Source: Pseudomonadota bacterium
GTDB taxonomy: Bacteria; Desulfobacterota; Desulfobacteria; Desulfobacterales; Desulfobacteraceae
DNA: 22,318 nucleotides
Assembly (NCBI GenBank): GCA_018816605.1
Contig: JAHIVS010000463.1
Coordinates: forward strand, 1 to 22,318
Direction: 5' to 3'
Part shown: positions 7,506 to 14,703 of the stretch, one piece after another
Layout: each line of letters opens with the position of its first letter
Position numbering within the stretch: the first letter of the stretch is position 1
Made by a program: the position numbers and the translations under genes
The notes under the pieces: generated by a model
What the model saw: only the letters and a program-made list of their open reading frames with translations
The model's database searches: none
What the model was told of the DNA's origin: nothing

Positions 7506-7564
7506 TTGGCGCGTTTAACGTCTAAGGGGTGTGGATATGATTAACCTGTCACCAGGGGATTTGT

Positions 7565-8437
7565 GTGAATCAAGTAACTGTTTTGTCCGATACCAACCCG
7601 GTTCAAAGGCTTCTTCAAAACCCGAAAATCAAACTTGTGACTTCTCTGATGGTCGGGTTGATTCTTTTCCTGAGCCTCAACGGGACCGCTTTTGCCAGGG
7701 AAACCCATCCCCGGGGAAAAAAGCCCACCCTGTCTGAAGAACAATCAATCGTTGACAAGCTCCAGAAAAAATCAGCGAATAAGAGATCCAAAAAGAAATC
7801 AGCGGATAAGAGATCCCCAAAAAAATCAAGTGGCAAAAAATCCGGTAAGAAATCAGGGGATAAAAAATCCAATAAATATTTAGCGGATAAGCGGTCCGAC
7901 AAAAAAAGACCCCCTCAAAAAAAACATAGAAACCGCTCCCAGGTTTTTGACCAAACCCTCCAGGCGGAAATAAAAAAATATCTGGGCGTGCCCTATCGAT
8001 ATGGAGGCAATACTACCAAAGGAATGGATTGCTCTGGCTTTGTAAAGCGGATCTATTCAGAGACATTTTCAACTGACCTTCCCCACCAGGCATCCCAGCA
8101 ATTTTTTTCCCCCAAGCTTGAAAAAATTTCCTCAAAAAACCTTCAGACCGGGGACCTTGTTTTTTTCTCTGCCCCCAAAAGAAAAAGAATCAACCATGTG
8201 GGGATATATTTATCAAACAACAAGTTTATTCACGCGATTCGAAAAAAAGGGATCACCGTTTCCAGCCTGAATTCTAACTGCTGGCAGTCCCAAATCGTCG
8301 GGGCCAAGCGATTGAGGGGGATCGAGCTTAAAGATGCTTCAACCCATGTCCCGCCCGTAAAGATGGATTTAACCTTTGTTGAGAACCACCAAATCCGGCT
8401 TCAGTTTGATCAGACGCCAAGGGGGTATGTCAATTAG
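7565..8437 (+). CDS. Exported NlpC/P60 family cell-wall peptidase with Lys/Ser-rich linker
   Basis: 290 residues from a GTG that follows AGGGGAT at good spacing; no better in-frame start is seen. Residues 23-44 form a hydrophobic signal sequence ending TAFA before RETH. Residues about 50-125 are a very basic, low-complexity linker of KKSADKRS-like repeats. Residues about 128-255 are an NlpC/P60 domain: YLGVPYRYGGNTTKGMDCSGF with the nucleophile Cys156, NHVGIYL with His211, and KFIHA with His223 as the third polar residue. Family members cut peptide bonds in peptidoglycan stem peptides. The linker may hold the enzyme at an anionic wall or membrane surface (inference). The gene converges with the release-factor-like gene. 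Confidence 0.92.
   Translation: MNQVTVLSDTNPVQRLLQNPKIKLVTSLMVGLILFLSLNGTAFARETHPRGKKPTLSEEQSIVDKLQKKSANKRSKKKSADKRSPKKSSGKKSGKKSGDKKSNKYLADKRSDKKRPPQKKHRNRSQVFDQTLQAEIKKYLGVPYRYGGNTTKGMDCSGFVKRIYSETFSTDLPHQASQQFFSPKLEKISSKNLQTGDLVFFSAPKRKRINHVGIYLSNNKFIHAIRKKGITVSSLNSNCWQSQIVGAKRLRGIELKDASTHVPPVKMDLTFVENHQIRLQFDQTPRGYVN
7769..7822 (+). repeat. Tandem 27-base repeat in the peptidase linker
   Basis: Two adjacent 27-base units (7769-7795 and 7796-7822) encode KSANKRSKK and KSADKRSPK and differ at only a few bases. Related but more diverged KKSG/KKSGDKKS units follow to about 7910. The high nucleotide identity points to recent slippage or duplication inside the gene. Confidence 0.75.
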
Positions 8438-8488
8438 CATGAAAATGCTAACCTCTGATCGGCCAGGGCTTTAATCCATACCCCTTGG
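8417..8488. repeat. Nested inverted repeats between two convergent genes
   Basis: An outer inverted repeat pairs 8417-8429 (CCAAGGGGGTATG) with 8477-8488 (CATACCCCTTGG), perfect except for one extra G. Inside it is a 7-base-pair hairpin with a GAAA loop (8434-8451, TTAGCAT/ATGCTAA) that includes the peptidase stop codon. No T run follows, so it is not a standard intrinsic terminator. It could still block transcription or protect both 3' ends. Confidence 0.5.
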
Positions 8489-8848
8489 AGATGACTCCGG
8501 GTCCTTCAGCTTTACCTGACTTCTTTTTTTACGTCTCTGTTTCTGTTTTCTAATTTTCTCTGTTTGAAGGGTTTCCCTGTCATTTCGTCCGGTCATTCTG
8601 GCTTCAATTTTTTCAACAAGGCTTCGCAGTGCAAGGAATCGGTTTAAATGCTGGGATCTGTGCGTACCCACTTTTACGCACAGCCCTGTTTTTTCATGGC
8701 TGACAAATACAGCAGAAGCGGTTTTATTTACCTTTTGCCCTCCCCTGCCCGATGATTTGATAAATTTTTCCCGAATCTCATCCTTTTTAATCCCCAGATC
8801 TGCCATTTTTTTTTCCAGGGCCTCAATTTTTTTTATGTCCGGTCCCAT
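8471..8848 (-). CDS. Release-factor-like GGQ protein (candidate ribosome rescue factor)
   Basis: 125 residues, with GGAG 5 bases before the ATG. A short N-terminal helix is followed by the RF-1 catalytic domain core, SSGRGGQKVNKTASAVFVSH (residues about 32-51), with the GGQ that triggers peptidyl-tRNA hydrolysis. The C-terminal third is strongly basic (EKIRKQKQRRKKRSQVKLK). There are no stop-codon recognition domains. GGQ-only proteins with a basic tail, such as ArfB (YaeJ) and mitochondrial C12orf65, release peptides from stalled ribosomes. The role here is inferred from that layout; it is shorter than ArfB and could be the PrfH/C12orf65-like type instead. It converges with the peptidase gene and diverges from the gene at 9073. 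Confidence 0.87.
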   Translation of the reverse strand: MGPDIKKIEALEKKMADLGIKKDEIREKFIKSSGRGGQKVNKTASAVFVSHEKTGLCVKVGTHRSQHLNRFLALRSLVEKIEARMTGRNDRETLQTEKIRKQKQRRKKRSQVKLKDPESSPRGMD

Positions 8849-9072
8849 GCCACTCCAGTTTCAAGCCCCATTGTGTTAAATCATAGTATTCCCACATATT
8901 ATGCTTTAGACAGCAATAATCAAGCTTAAATGTATTTCAACTATCCCCTGTCAATAAAATGCAAAAAAATAAAAAAGTAAGGGTTCCCCTGATTTACATT
9001 TCACTTTTTTTTTGCCAAGCTTAAAGGGGAAGACTTATAATTGCCGTTCACCCTGAAACACTAGTGTGTATT
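8849..9072. other. Divergent intergenic region, no gene seen
   Basis: About 220 AT-rich bases lie between the GGQ protein gene and the next plus-strand gene. I see two copies of AAGCTTAAA (8931 and 9018 regions) and a TTCCCCT/AGGGGAA pair 35 bases apart, but no coding frame, RNA gene or strong promoter. Confidence 0.5.
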
Positions 9073-9762
9073 ATGCCAAAAACAAGAAAAGAAAATCCTT
9101 TTTTAATCGGAATGTCTGAAAATGATATCAAGCAGATGTATGGGAGTTCCGGCCAGGACCACTCCAGTCTGCTGGATATCAGCAACCATTCTGCCCATAT
9201 AAGAAACCGAACCTTTGATCTGGACTTGCACAGGGAATACCGCCCTTCTCCCCAAAAAAAAGAATCCAAGGGGTATATTCTGGATAACAACTTTTCAGGC
9301 CGGTTCAAACTATACCCGTATGGAATTTTATTTGAAATGCTGATTTCAGGGGCTGTCCAATATGAACGAGACCAGAATGCCCATATAATTCAAACAGGGC
9401 AGCATACCATTGAATGCCTGACTGCCAAGGATGACGTCGTGTTTGATATCTATTTTTTCTGGGATGGGATGTGCGGTACAAATTCCAGCCAGGGATGGGC
9501 CAATTTTGGGATAACGCTTTCGGTGAAGTATAAAAACAGTGCCGGCAGCCTTTCAGAAATGGATGGAATTTCCTGTTTGGGTGCAAAAATCTGCAAGGGC
9601 AATTCAAAACTCATTGATAATGTTGTTGAAAAAAAAGGAACCCTCGTTACCTTTGTTATCGGTTATGAAATGGATCTGGCTGCCAACAGCGATCCTCTGG
9701 CCATATCCGAGGTCCGCTTCGATAAACCCGCCAACACCTATTTCAAGATTGTTACAAAATAA
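9073..9762 (+). CDS. Protein of unknown function
   Basis: I do not recognise this protein. From the ATG at 9073 it has 229 residues; a GTG at 9064 in the same frame adds three, and a later ATG at 9112 (MSENDIKQM) is also possible. None has a good ribosome site. It has no signal peptide or membrane segment. The first 75 residues are polar and probably flexible (QDHSSLLDISNHSAH, RPSPQKKES). From GYILDNNFSGRFKLYPYGI onward it alternates hydrophobic strands and turns, suggesting a beta-rich domain (GQHTIECL, VVFDIYFFWDGMCG, WANFGITLSVKY, GTLVTFVIGYEMDL). Four cysteines are scattered. It stands alone between opposing genes. Confidence 0.7.
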   Translation: MPKTRKENPFLIGMSENDIKQMYGSSGQDHSSLLDISNHSAHIRNRTFDLDLHREYRPSPQKKESKGYILDNNFSGRFKLYPYGILFEMLISGAVQYERDQNAHIIQTGQHTIECLTAKDDVVFDIYFFWDGMCGTNSSQGWANFGITLSVKYKNSAGSLSEMDGISCLGAKICKGNSKLIDNVVEKKGTLVTFVIGYEMDLAANSDPLAISEVRFDKPANTYFKIVTK

Positions 9763-9831
9763 TCGCCCAATATTTCAGCCGTTCTTACTAAATTTGACCT
9801 CCATCCATGGGTCGGTTTTCCCTGGCAGCTT

Positions 9832-11394
9832 CTAATGAAGGGCCCAGAAAAATCGGACTTTTCCACTGGAATCTTCCTTCTGGATATACCCTTTTTCTAT
9901 AAGATCCTTTATGGTGAATTCCGTGAAATCCACATCAAGATTTGCCATGGCAGAAATTTTTACACAAAGATCCTTCAGGCAGGTATCGCTGTCTCCGGAA
10001 AATAATGGCTGCTGTTCAATGAAATCCTGGGTCAGAAGTTTAAAAATCATCTCCATGCGATAGTGGCCGCCCACCTGCATCTGTTCAAAGGGAGTTGCTG
10101 TTTTGTTTTCATATCTTTTTTTAAGGTCTTCCCATATTTTCCGGTTTTCCTGCCCGGCATCATCAACAAATGCATCCATTTCCTCCGGGGAAAGGGCGGA
10201 AGTCCTGACAATGGATTTATTGGCATTATATTCATCCCAGTCGTTGGTGAGGATTTCAAGATCGTAGTCGGCAATATCCTCCCTGACGGTCGTCCCGGGA
10301 AATGGTGCCAGGAAATGATAGGCAGATTCAATCTCCAGTTCTTTTTGCAGTTTCAATGAGTCGTTCATGGTTTCATGGGTTTCTCCGGGCAGTCCCACCA
10401 TAAAAGATGCATGCCCCCTGATTCCGGCCTCCCGGCAGGCGGTGGCCGCTTTTTTTGCCTGGGCAATGGTGATCCCCTTTTTGACCCGTTTGAGCATTTC
10501 CGGATTCCCGGATTCAATACCGAAACTGACCGAATGACAGCCGGCACTTTTCATCAGTTTTAAGGTTTGCGTATCTATGGTATTGACCCGGGAAAAGGCA
10601 CTCCATGAAACCTGAAGTTTTCGTTTTAAAAGTTCGTTGCACAATTGGGTCACCCGGCGCTTGCTTGCGGTGAACAGGTCATCGGCAATGTTGATGAACC
10701 TGGTTCCCAGGGACAAAAGCACCTCAATCTCGTCGGCAATATGGACGGCGGATCGGAAACGGACCTTATGGCCAACCATGCGGCGTCCAAGACAAAAGAT
10801 GCACTGATTGGGACATCCCCGGCTGGTGATGATACTGACAGGGTATCCCAGGGCCTGGTATCGTGCCATGGGCAGCAGGTGCCGGGCCGGCAGGGGGAGT
10901 GAATCCAAATCCTTTATAAACGGACGTCTTGGCGTTGTTCGGATTTTGCCGTTGGCCCTGAAGGCAATTCCCTGGATAGTGTGCCAGTTTTCAGGGGTGT
11001 GAATCACACCCAATAGTTCCTGGAGGGTCTCCTCCCCCTCCCCTTTTACAACAATGTCGATTTCCGGGTAGGAGATCAGGGTATTTTCACTGTCAAAGGA
11101 AACGTGGGGGCCGCCCATGAGGGTGATCACATCCGGGTTGTTCTGCTTCACCACGCAAAGAATATCGGCCGCCTGATTGAAATTCAGGGTCACACAATTG
11201 ATACCCACAATATCGGGATCAAATGCGTTCAGCTCTTTTTTTAATTTTGTTTCCGAATATCCCCGAACAATATAATCCAGAATGGTGACCCGGGCTCCTG
11301 CCGCTTCACAGGCAGCGGCAATATATGTCAGTCCCAAGGGGGGGGACGGGACCTCTTCCAGGGGGTACGGCGGTGCAATAAGGGCTATTTTCAT
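9832..11394 (-). CDS. B12-binding-type radical SAM protein (BchE-like architecture)
   Basis: 520 residues, with AGGAAG upstream of the ATG. The N-terminal 160 residues are a Rossmann-type B12-binding-like domain (MKIALIAPPYP, PSPPLGLTYIAAACEAAG, DIVGINCVT, LMGGPHVSF, IDIVVKGEGEETL). It lacks the DxHxxG cobalamin motif, as many family members do. The radical SAM core follows, with cluster-binding CX3CX2C in SRGCPNQCIFC (Cys194, 198, 201), then SFGIESGNPEMLKRVKKGIT and FMVGLPGET. The C-terminal 130 residues are helical and unrecognised. This class includes anaerobic cyclases and methyltransferases; the substrate cannot be told from sequence. It lies 100 bases downstream of the crotonase-like gene on the same strand and may be co-transcribed with it. 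Confidence 0.9.
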   Translation of the reverse strand: MKIALIAPPYPLEEVPSPPLGLTYIAAACEAAGARVTILDYIVRGYSETKLKKELNAFDPDIVGINCVTLNFNQAADILCVVKQNNPDVITLMGGPHVSFDSENTLISYPEIDIVVKGEGEETLQELLGVIHTPENWHTIQGIAFRANGKIRTTPRRPFIKDLDSLPLPARHLLPMARYQALGYPVSIITSRGCPNQCIFCLGRRMVGHKVRFRSAVHIADEIEVLLSLGTRFINIADDLFTASKRRVTQLCNELLKRKLQVSWSAFSRVNTIDTQTLKLMKSAGCHSVSFGIESGNPEMLKRVKKGITIAQAKKAATACREAGIRGHASFMVGLPGETHETMNDSLKLQKELEIESAYHFLAPFPGTTVREDIADYDLEILTNDWDEYNANKSIVRTSALSPEEMDAFVDDAGQENRKIWEDLKKRYENKTATPFEQMQVGGHYRMEMIFKLLTQDFIEQQPLFSGDSDTCLKDLCVKISAMANLDVDFTEFTIKDLIEKGYIQKEDSSGKVRFFWALH

Positions 11395-11469
11395 TCAGAG
11401 CTTCCTTTGGTAAATACATTCAATTATTTTAAAAAACCTATTTCTTATATGAAAATCGATGGGGCGTAA

Positions 11470-11486
11470 ACACCCATTTTGGGTGT
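11470..11486 (-). terminator. Weak hairpin after the crotonase-like gene
   Basis: A 7-base-pair perfect stem (ACACCCA/TGGGTGT) with a 3-base loop lies 8 bases after the crotonase stop on the minus strand, followed by only three T. It may partly terminate or attenuate reading into the radical SAM gene. Confidence 0.35.
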
Positions 11487-11494
11487 GTCTATTC

Positions 11495-12277
11495 CTATCT
11501 GCCCTGAAAATCAGGTTCTCTTTTTTCAAGCAGGGCACAGATTCCCTCCCGGGCATCTTCCATCTCAAAGGTTCGGGATTGGATATGGGCTTCCATCTCG
11601 GCTGACTTTAAGGGATTCCAGTCAAGCCCGCTGTAAATGGAGTGTTTCATCATCTGAACCGCAGCCGGGGCGCACAGGGCAATCTGACGGGCGAGGGCCA
11701 GGGATTTTTCCATGACCTTCTGGGTTTCCACGGCATAATTTACAAGCCCGATGGAAGCTGCCTCTTCTCCTGTTATAATTTTGCCGGTAAAAAGCAATTC
11801 ATTGGCTTTTGCAAGACCCACCAGGCGGGGCAGCATATAGGAAATGGCCATGCCGGAATGTACGCCGAGGCGGGCAAAATTGGCCCCCATCCGGGCCTTG
11901 CTGTCCGCAATGCGGATATCGCACATCAGGGCAAGTCCGAGTCCTCCGCCGATGGCATGCCCGTTAATGGCACCGATAACCGGGATCTGAAGGTTCCCGA
12001 CATCCAGAAACGGTTTGTACAGGGCCATGAGCACCTTGTTTAAAAACGGCTGGCCTTTTTTGATGATTCCGCTCTTAAAATCAGCACCCGTGCAAAAACT
12101 TGTGCCGCTCCCCGTGATGATCAGGCAGCGTAATTTTGTATCCTGGCGCACCTGGTCCAGAATTTTCTGAAACGCCGGGAGGGTTTCCGGGTCCATACTA
12201 TTTCTGTTTTCAGGCCGGTTAAGCGTAATTTTAGCAATCTTGTCCATTTTTTCATAAAGTATTGGCGCTGTTTCCAT
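11495..12277 (-). CDS. Enoyl-CoA hydratase/isomerase (crotonase) family protein without the usual glutamates
   Basis: 260 residues, normal for the family, with AAGGA 8 bases before the ATG. Crotonase-fold signatures are LNRPENRNSMD, CLIITGSGTSFCTGADF (oxyanion-hole region) and INGHAIGGGLGLALMCDIRIAD. At the two positions that carry the catalytic glutamates of classical enoyl-CoA hydratase (E144 and E164 in the rat enzyme), this protein has glycine (Gly114 in GGGLG and Gly138 in ARLGVHSGM). It should still bind an acyl-CoA and stabilise an enolate, but simple hydration by the standard mechanism looks unlikely. An isomerase, hydrolase or other crotonase reaction is possible. It diverges from the radical SAM/MFS pair. 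Confidence 0.88.
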   Translation of the reverse strand: METAPILYEKMDKIAKITLNRPENRNSMDPETLPAFQKILDQVRQDTKLRCLIITGSGTSFCTGADFKSGIIKKGQPFLNKVLMALYKPFLDVGNLQIPVIGAINGHAIGGGLGLALMCDIRIADSKARMGANFARLGVHSGMAISYMLPRLVGLAKANELLFTGKIITGEEAASIGLVNYAVETQKVMEKSLALARQIALCAPAAVQMMKHSIYSGLDWNPLKSAEMEAHIQSRTFEMEDAREGICALLEKREPDFQGR

Positions 12278-12342
12278 ATGGCGTATCCTTATTTTGAGGT
12301 TGGGGTCATCTTAAGGACGAATGAAAAAATTATCAACCAGGA

Positions 12343-12418
12343 CCAGTGACTTTAATGAAATAATCCAGTGACAAACCCAAAAAAATTTTCTAAAAGAAGG
12401 CAGTATGCCCAGGCATAC
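12343..12418. promoter_or_regulatory. Candidate operator elements in the divergent region 12278-12453
   Basis: Two direct copies of CCAGTGAC start at 12343 and 12365, 22 bases apart, about two helical turns. Downstream is a palindrome, GTATGCC-CA-GGCATAC (12403-12418). Both lie between divergently transcribed genes, where a regulator could act on one or both sides. No regulator gene is adjacent, so this is pattern evidence only. Confidence 0.35.
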
Positions 12419-12453
12419 CTAAACCACAACCATTTGGAGCGCTATTAAATCAT

Positions 12454-13350
12454 ATGAATCCTGACCCCATCCCCAATGGATTCCACCATGTGGGCAATTG
12501 TATCCGTCCGCCCAGTGAAGCCAATGCCATACTGCTGCAGGCCACCCTTGGCTGCTCCCATTCCAAGTGCACTTTTTGCGGTGCCTATGGAGACAAGAAG
12601 TTCGCCATAAAAGAGAAAAAATATTTGCAAGGAGATCTTGCCTTTGCCAAAAAATATTGCCGCCATCAGGACCGGGTGTTTGTAATGGACGGAGATGCCC
12701 TAGTCATGCCCATGAAAGACTGGGAATGGCTCTTGGATCAAATCCACAAAACCCTTCCCTGGGTCAACAGAATTACCTGTTATGCCAATTTGAAGTCCAT
12801 TATGCTTAAAACAGATGAACAGCTGGCCTGGCTTTATAAAAACGGACTGAAAGCAGTGTTTTTGGGGTTGGAGTCGGGTCATGCCCAGGTAAGAAAATAT
12901 ACCCGAAAAGGCGGCACCCCGGAAGAATTGATATCTCATTGCCAACGCCTCAGAAAGTCGGGTATCCGTCTGGTCACCATCGTTCTTTTGGGCCTGGGTC
13001 AGAAGGATCTGAGCCTTGCACATGCCCGGGAAACAGGCCGCGTCCTTACGGCCATTGATCCTGAGGCGGTCAGTGCCTTAAGCCTTATCCCCCTTCCCAA
13101 TACCCCCCTGGGCCAAGCCTATGAAAATGGAGATTTCATGGTCCCCGATGCCATGGGCATGGTATCGGAACTCCGTGAGCTGGTAAGGTGCACAGATCTT
13201 ACCAGGGGGGCTTTTCGTTCTGTCCATGCCAGCAATTATCTGTCCATTGATGCCAGGTTTCCCCAGGACAAGGAAGCGGTGCTTCAAACCCTTGACCGGG
13301 CCCTGGCCGGAAAAACAGATCTTAAGCCCGAATGGATGCGGGGGCTCTAA
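12454..13350 (+). CDS. Radical SAM protein with CX4CX2C cluster motif
   Basis: 298 residues. The cluster motif is LGCSHSKCTFCGAY (Cys34, 39, 42), spaced CX4CX2C rather than the common CX3CX2C. The SAM-domain pattern continues with VFVMDGDALVMP, RITCYANLKSI, GLKAVFLGLESGHAQVRKYTRKG and IRLVTIVLLGLGQ. There is no B12 domain, SPASM cluster or signal peptide. The same architecture occurs in uncharacterised Fe-S oxidoreductases of anaerobes, and its substrate is unknown. The ATG lacks a near ribosome site (a GGAG lies 14 bases upstream). The MFS gene starts 3 bases after its stop, so the two are surely one operon, suggesting that the transporter moves the substrate or product. Confidence 0.88.
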   Translation: MNPDPIPNGFHHVGNCIRPPSEANAILLQATLGCSHSKCTFCGAYGDKKFAIKEKKYLQGDLAFAKKYCRHQDRVFVMDGDALVMPMKDWEWLLDQIHKTLPWVNRITCYANLKSIMLKTDEQLAWLYKNGLKAVFLGLESGHAQVRKYTRKGGTPEELISHCQRLRKSGIRLVTIVLLGLGQKDLSLAHARETGRVLTAIDPEAVSALSLIPLPNTPLGQAYENGDFMVPDAMGMVSELRELVRCTDLTRGAFRSVHASNYLSIDARFPQDKEAVLQTLDRALAGKTDLKPEWMRGL

Positions 13351-13353
13351 CCC

Positions 13354-14535
13354 ATGGACCGTTCCTCTTCAGGGGTTCTTTTTTTATTGTCCGCTTCTGT
13401 GGGGGTTGCAATGATCGGTCTTGGCATCATTTGGCCGATCATACCGGTATATGCAGTACAACTGGGTGCCGGCGGCTTTCTTGTCGGATTGATCATCGCT
13501 GCCTTCAATGTTTCCAGAACCATTTTCACCCCCCTGGCCGGCCGGCTTTCCGACAAATTGGGACGGAAAAAATTCATTGTGACCGGGCTTTTTTCCTATT
13601 CCCTCATTTCAGTATTATATGTATGGCCGGACCAGGCTGAAGCCCTTATTTTTGTGAGGTTTTTCCACGGCATGACCTCTGTGCTGGTCGTTCCCATTGC
13701 CATGGCCCTGACCGCTGATATGGCACCCCCGAAAAAGCTGGGCCTGTATATGGGCACCCTGAACATGTCGGTAATGCTGGGCCTTGGTATCGGACCTCTT
13801 CTGGGTGGGATGATCGGTGATCTTTTTGGAATGAATGCAGCTTTTTATTCAATGGGCGGCCTGGCATTTTTAACCGGCCTATTGGTGATGGCCTTTATCC
13901 CCCCGGAGAAAAAACCCGTTGTATCCGACCAAAGCCCCCGGGTGACGTCCTTCAGAGAAATGCTCAAGCACAGGAGTGTTCTGGGAATTTTTTTAACCCG
14001 GTTTTTCACGGCCTCGGGCCAGGGTGCAGTTTATACCTTTTTGCCCATCCTTGCACTCCAGCTCAGCCTGACAAATTCCCAGGTCGGTATGGTTCTTGGG
14101 GCCAATATTTTTCTAATTGCACTTCTCCAGCGCTCGGTGGGCAGTCTTTCCGACCGAATCAATCCCAAATATTTCATTATTTCCGGAACCTTTGCCTCGG
14201 GATTATTTGTATTGGGAATGCCCTTTGTGGACGGCTTCGCAATGATCCTTTTCTTAAATATTCTCATGGGCCTGGCCAATGGGTTTGCCCTGCCGGGCGG
14301 ACTGGTCATCACCGGACAACTGGGCCGCACCATGGGCATGGCATCTCTCATGGGTGTCACCGATGCTGCCTGGAGTCTGGGCATGATTGTCTCTCCCATC
14401 CTTTCCGGGATTATTCTGGATCTCTTCGGTCTATCCCGGGTGTTTATCATAGGAAGCTGTCTGATAATTACCGGAAGTGCGGCGGTGGCTTTCTTTTTGA
14501 AGGATTATACGCCCTGCCAACTCCCTGACAGATAA
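13354..14535 (+). CDS. Major facilitator superfamily transporter (drug/metabolite efflux type)
   Basis: 393 residues with about 12 hydrophobic segments, in the size range of 12-helix MFS antiporters. The loop 2-3 signature is GRLSDKLGRKKF (residues about 63-74), and a second-half counterpart is GSLSDRINPKYF. LGIGPLLGGMIGDLFG resembles the motif C region of antiporters. It probably sits in the inner membrane and exports a small molecule by proton exchange. Substrate prediction is not possible from sequence. It begins 3 bases after the radical SAM stop and ends without a clear terminator. Confidence 0.9.
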   Translation: MDRSSSGVLFLLSASVGVAMIGLGIIWPIIPVYAVQLGAGGFLVGLIIAAFNVSRTIFTPLAGRLSDKLGRKKFIVTGLFSYSLISVLYVWPDQAEALIFVRFFHGMTSVLVVPIAMALTADMAPPKKLGLYMGTLNMSVMLGLGIGPLLGGMIGDLFGMNAAFYSMGGLAFLTGLLVMAFIPPEKKPVVSDQSPRVTSFREMLKHRSVLGIFLTRFFTASGQGAVYTFLPILALQLSLTNSQVGMVLGANIFLIALLQRSVGSLSDRINPKYFIISGTFASGLFVLGMPFVDGFAMILFLNILMGLANGFALPGGLVITGQLGRTMGMASLMGVTDAAWSLGMIVSPILSGIILDLFGLSRVFIIGSCLIITGSAAVAFFLKDYTPCQLPDR

Positions 14536-14703
14536 CTTTTAATTTGAATTTCAGCCAAATCCATTTTTTCTATGGGAAAAACCCCAGGACTGGAGTATAA
14601 CAATACCTGTAAATAAAATTCAAAAATGTCCATCACATTAAGTTAAGTTTAATGAAATACCTTTAATATTAAAAATTCCACTCAGATAGCGAAACAATAT
14701 ATT

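Noticed and set aside
8925..9030. AAGCTTAAA repeats and TTCCCCT/AGGGGAA pair as regulatory elements
   Set aside because: Short words in an AT-rich region with irregular spacing; chance is the simpler explanation.
9763..9831. Terminator between the 9073 and 9832 convergent genes
   Set aside because: The GACC...GGTC pairing allows only a short broken stem with a tiny loop.
14536..14703. Small gene or RNA between the MFS and kdsD genes
   Set aside because: Only a 14-codon frame without ribosome site is present; no stable hairpin or conserved RNA motif was seen.
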